DNA of 6,107 nucleotides, taken from positions 1 to 6,107 of the forward strand of contig CBHCZH010000181.1 of assembly GCA_965977975.1 (NCBI GenBank), given 5' to 3'. Positions 6,083-6,107 of the stretch are shown here, in pieces. Below the pieces are notes generated by a model, which made no database searches, had not been told where the DNA came from, and saw only the letters and a program-made list of their open reading frames with translations. The position numbers and the translations under genes are program-made. The first letter of the stretch is position 1; every line of letters starts with the position of its first letter. The stretch is from Croceibacterium_A sp965977975 (lineage in GTDB: Bacteria > Pseudomonadota > Alphaproteobacteria > Sphingomonadales > Sphingomonadaceae).

Positions 6083-6107
6083 ATGGGGCGCAATATTGTT
6101 CTCTGTT
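6083..6107 (+). CDS. Start of a third operon gene, possibly DUF2235-type hydrolase (truncated by window)
   Basis: ATG 6083 follows GAGGGG (6073-6078) by 4 nt and begins MGRNIVLC before the window ends. Eight residues are too few to prove a family, but DUF2235 proteins (predicted alpha/beta hydrolases) often begin with a charged residue, then NIVLxxDGTGN, and this start fits that pattern closely. It is co-directional with the two small genes and probably in their operon. Confidence 0.4.

Overview
The window looks like chromosomal DNA of an alphaproteobacterium, most probably a sphingomonad (Sphingomonadaceae/Erythrobacteraceae type). The evidence is high GC with strong GC bias at third codon positions, an FtsH N-terminus of alphaproteobacterial type, a helix-turn-helix protein family that I recall mainly from sphingomonads, a PAS-GGDEF-EAL protein typical of Alphaproteobacteria, and an intergenic inverted repeat (core cacttgttccggg / cccggaacaagtccgggg) that I recall as a dispersed repeat of this group. 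The genus assignment is inference from memory, not a search.

Layout from left to right. (1) 1-801, minus: the first 267 residues of the membrane AAA+ protease FtsH, cut by the window edge. (2) 802-1120: a 319-bp gap with the likely ftsH promoter and a large dispersed-type inverted repeat at 915-991. (3) 1121-2209, minus: a 362-residue HTH protein with a long disordered Pro/Ala-rich N-terminal half; it may be translated from a leaderless mRNA. (4) 2210-2492: a divergent intergenic region. (5) 2493-4223, plus: a soluble PAS-GGDEF-EAL protein with intact cyclase, inhibitory-site and phosphodiesterase motifs, which sets c-di-GMP levels. (6) 4279 to about 5502, minus, convergent with the previous gene: a CadC-like one-component regulator with a winged-helix domain, one membrane helix and a large extracytoplasmic domain I do not recognise. 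(7) 5503-5757: a divergent control region dense in symmetric elements. It holds an 11-bp-period direct repeat, a perfect 16-bp palindrome, a terminator-like hairpin with a T6 run, and a near-consensus sigma70 promoter overlapped by two similar 18-bp dyads spaced 31 bp apart. (8) 5758-6107, plus: a compact small-gene operon. It encodes a ~60-residue two-helix membrane protein, a translationally coupled 37-residue protein with a very acidic tail, and the first codons of a third gene whose N-terminus (MGRNIVLC) resembles DUF2235-type hydrolases.

The FtsH and c-di-GMP genes are ordinary housekeeping and signalling genes. The right-hand 600 bp is the least ordinary part. It has an elaborately built promoter driving tiny, tightly packed genes, next to a membrane-bound winged-helix regulator transcribed away from it. 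No tRNA, rRNA, CRISPR array, IS element or phage gene is visible.
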